Below are positions 63,101 to 64,000 of a stretch of 64,000 nucleotides of DNA, one piece after another. Below the pieces are notes generated by a model, which saw nothing but the letters and a program-made list of their open reading frames with translations, was not told the DNA's origin and did not search any database. The position numbers and the translations under genes are program-made. Origin of the DNA: Chitinimonas arctica (GTDB taxonomy: Bacteria; Pseudomonadota; Gammaproteobacteria; Burkholderiales; Chitinimonadaceae). Location: contig NZ_CP041730.1 of assembly GCF_007431345.1 (NCBI RefSeq), forward strand, positions 620,001 through 684,000, in the 5' to 3' direction. The first letter of the stretch is position 1. The number at the start of each line of letters is the position of its first letter.

Positions 63101-63573
63101 GCGGGCATCATGGCGGCGGGGAAACGCAGGCCGGATTGCTGCAGCACGCTGCTTTTGCCACTGGCCGAGGCACCCAATAACAGGTACCAGGGCAATTTGT
63201 AGATGTCGTGTCCGCGTAGCCGGCTAGCCAGCCCGACCCGGCGCAACAGCCGCTGCGCTTCGCGAAAACCGTGCGCCAGCGCATTGCGCTGGTCGATGCT
63301 GTTCTGCTCGTCCGGCGCCAGCGCAGCCGTGCCGGGCATGACCAAACGCACACCCGACAATTTGCCGGCCAGGCCGCGCAGGCTCCAATACAGCAGCCAG
63401 ATACCCAGCAAGACCAGGATCAATTGAACACGGACCATCACGGCCGCAAGGGGGGCTTTGCCATCCACGGCGATACGCGGCCCCTGGAACCAGACCAGGA
63501 GCGCCAATAGCACGGCCAGCAAAAGCGAGAGGACAAGGGGCTTGGCAAGCCAGCCAGCAATTCGTTTGATCAT
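60142..63573 (-). CDS. tssM: Type VI secretion inner-membrane complex protein TssM (IcmF)
   Basis: A 1143-residue protein with membrane helices at about 10-27, 42-62 and 440-462 (AVGAIAVTGLLAAVLLLSNYT). A cytoplasmic GTPase-like domain lies between the second and third helices, with Walker A LLLGASASGKSS near residue 135 and QCDRLPGFADYFEDL. The long periplasmic part includes IcmF-related and C-terminal beta regions (RFALDLGGQTLVYAHGPARPTAFRWP, then GSWALFHLLDKAKLEPL). TssM spans the envelope and anchors the contractile sheath system with TssL and TssJ. The ATG at 63573 is preferred to the TTG at 63582. The tssL gene ends 34 bases before it. Confidence 0.93.
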   Translation of the reverse strand: MIKRIAGWLAKPLVLSLLLAVLLALLVWFQGPRIAVDGKAPLAAVMVRVQLILVLLGIWLLYWSLRGLAGKLSGVRLVMPGTAALAPDEQNSIDQRNALAHGFREAQRLLRRVGLASRLRGHDIYKLPWYLLLGASASGKSSVLQQSGLRFPAAMMPADGRGNGAPCDWWIAERAVLLDVAGRCTLAPQRDRAELAVWDTLLQYLRRYRRRCPLNGVIVTLNVADLWQDEAARAAQANLLHERISELHLGLGTQFPVYLLVTQCDRLPGFADYFEDLGRDQRAQVWGMSFPLREPDQVDDSLADFPAQFQALVGQMHARLVDRLQQESDLERRAAIHGFPIQFAALGERLAHFLHEAFESSRFRPNTMLRGVYFSSAQQEGSLPMQAISPLAAQLRTPDIATPMAGEPRAFFLTRLLREVIFQESGLAGANWKLERRRGWLQRAAVGAIAVTGLLAAVLLLSNYTHQREQQTAVSRASVELQRWTRNGYNIHQPETLLPLLDTARAIPGGDGRPAPETLLLRYGPYRGERLDGAGQALYQRILQQTLRPYLLNRLGEALRTEGLDPSQRYQTLRAYLMLGNRSVYDAATVLDWIDRDTRGRSGLDGQQKAGLAVHFAALTQGRQVVRDQTADPELVARARVELARQPLAQRLYEPLRVKLLRAVAEPYSVSQMAGINAPLVLSRRSGRLLSQGVEGAYTRSGYIRYLQLRDQAIADLNQQNWVLGKSEAMADAREAGTLKQALDGLYFAEYIERWEALLGDVTLLAPTTLEHQASVVKLLAAADSPMRQFLQAVAKQTSFDSDATAKAAPTNSAASTNPVEQHFTALHQMVGRPGMAGPAPLEQIQAQLKEVGVYLDAALSASQRGVAAPPADEALARLRLAAEGQPELIGSLLGALAGSSASLALSGERERLNALWLATVAPACRQALDGRYPFNRQSAQDVNPDDFGRLLGPGGLVDDFFQKNLLRYVDTTAGQWRWRSQAQASLALPQSVLQEFERAAAIRDAFFADGGKVAAVRFELTPIGMDANLTRFALDLGGQTLVYAHGPARPTAFRWPAAQAARPARLDYAPNLAEAGGGISINGSWALFHLLDKAKLEPLQLDRFNLTFDLGGKQVALALNAASVVNPFNLAALSQFRCPDSL

Positions 63574-63607
63574 TCGAGGCAATCTTCACGCAGGGGGCGG
63601 GAGGGTT

Positions 63608-64000
63608 TTAAAGCGCGGCGCCGGGCGCCAGCACGGTGATGACCACACGGCGATTGCGGGCCTGGTTGGCCGGGCTATCGTTGGCAACCAGCGGCTCCAG
63701 CTCGCCACGGCCCTGGGTCAGGAAGCGTTCCGGTTGGCCGGCCTGGCGCAGGATGGCCAGCACGGCATCGGCGCGCGCCTGCGACAGCTGCCAATTGGAG
63801 CCGAAGCGGTTGGACGTCAGCTTGCGATCATCGGTATGGCCAGCGATCACCACCCTGCCCGGCACGGTCCGAAGGGCCTCGGTCAAGCGCCCCAACAGCG
63901 GCCGGTAAGCCGGCTGCACCTCGGCGCTGCCCGAGGCGAACAAGCCGTCCCCGAACAGGGTCACCACCGAACGATCCCCACCCTCCTGCACCGACAGCAA
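63608..64000 (-). CDS. tssL: C-terminal OmpA-like domain of TssL (partial)
   Basis: The visible 130 residues form an OmpA/MotB peptidoglycan-binding domain: VTLFGDGLFASGSAEVQPAYRPLLGRLTEAL, then VVIAGHTDD, SNWQLSQARADAVLAIL, and NRRVVITVL. The gene continues past 64000. An OmpA-like domain encoded directly before tssM is the C-terminal extension found in many TssL (DotU) proteins and ties the complex to the cell wall. Without the N-terminus, a separate OmpA-like accessory protein cannot be ruled out. Confidence 0.75.
   Translation of the reverse strand: MLSVQEGGDRSVVTLFGDGLFASGSAEVQPAYRPLLGRLTEALRTVPGRVVIAGHTDDRKLTSNRFGSNWQLSQARADAVLAILRQAGQPERFLTQGRGELEPLVANDSPANQARNRRVVITVLAPGAAL

Overview
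The window is a dense, GC-rich (roughly 60-65 percent by eye) chromosomal segment. Gene content points to a proteolytic, predatory-style or chitin/protein-degrading betaproteobacterium, perhaps of the Neisseriales/Chitinimonas type. I infer this from protein style and gene content only; there is no rRNA to fix it. I saw no tRNA, rRNA or CRISPR array.

Layout. 1-331: tail of a probable toxin gene plus a HigA/NadS-like antitoxin. 851-2574: a secreted LasA-type M23 peptidase and a stand-alone response regulator. 2749-13139: a complete glycerol regulon, with repressor glpR divergent from glpD, then ABC importer genes glpS-glpT-glpP-glpQ-glpU-glpV and glpK. Several strong intercistronic hairpins punctuate it, and a tandem operator-like repeat lies between glpR and glpD. 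13254-14875: a vapBC module with a palindromic operator and a deleted topoisomerase IB gene, apparently inserted between glpK and tpiA. 14944-20828: tpiA, penicillin-binding protein 1A, a class III CoA-transferase and an acyltransferase.

20750-25724 is the most unusual region. It holds four related Rpn-family (PD-(D/E)XK, putative transposase-like) loci: two full length, one internally deleted remnant and one short C-terminal open frame. An AT-rich Schlafen-AlbA_2/ATPase gene sits among them. Each copy carries a similar short sequence upstream, and one duplication includes a decayed copy of the 3' end of the neighbouring acyltransferase. The copies retaining the C-terminal part keep a purine-rich Shine-Dalgarno-like site and ATG at the same internal position. 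An independent Rpn gene at 59028-59945 has the same arrangement. This matches the gene-within-gene design known for E. coli rpn genes, where an internally started short protein neutralises the full-length toxic nuclease.

25855-46125 is a secretion and protease block. A collagenase (M9), a thermolysin-like protease (M4) and an astacin (M12A) are followed by a type II secretion/MSHA-like operon: major pseudopilin, GspF, GspE, PilM/N/O/P-like proteins, a TPR-secretin fusion and three prepilin-like proteins. An M60 (SslE/AcfD-like) metalloprotease lipoprotein with a (TVPP)12 linker follows. The simplest reading is that this machine exports the proteases. 46206-56386: AMP nucleosidase, a solute-binding protein, a CHASE3-GAF-PAS-PAS-GGDEF protein, and a full NAD salvage operon (pncA, pncB, nadE, nadM-Nudix) behind a near-perfect palindrome. 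56419-64000: an unknown small protein, a leucine-rich-repeat protein, the fourth intact Rpn-type gene, and the 3' part of a type VI secretion operon (tssL end, tssM).
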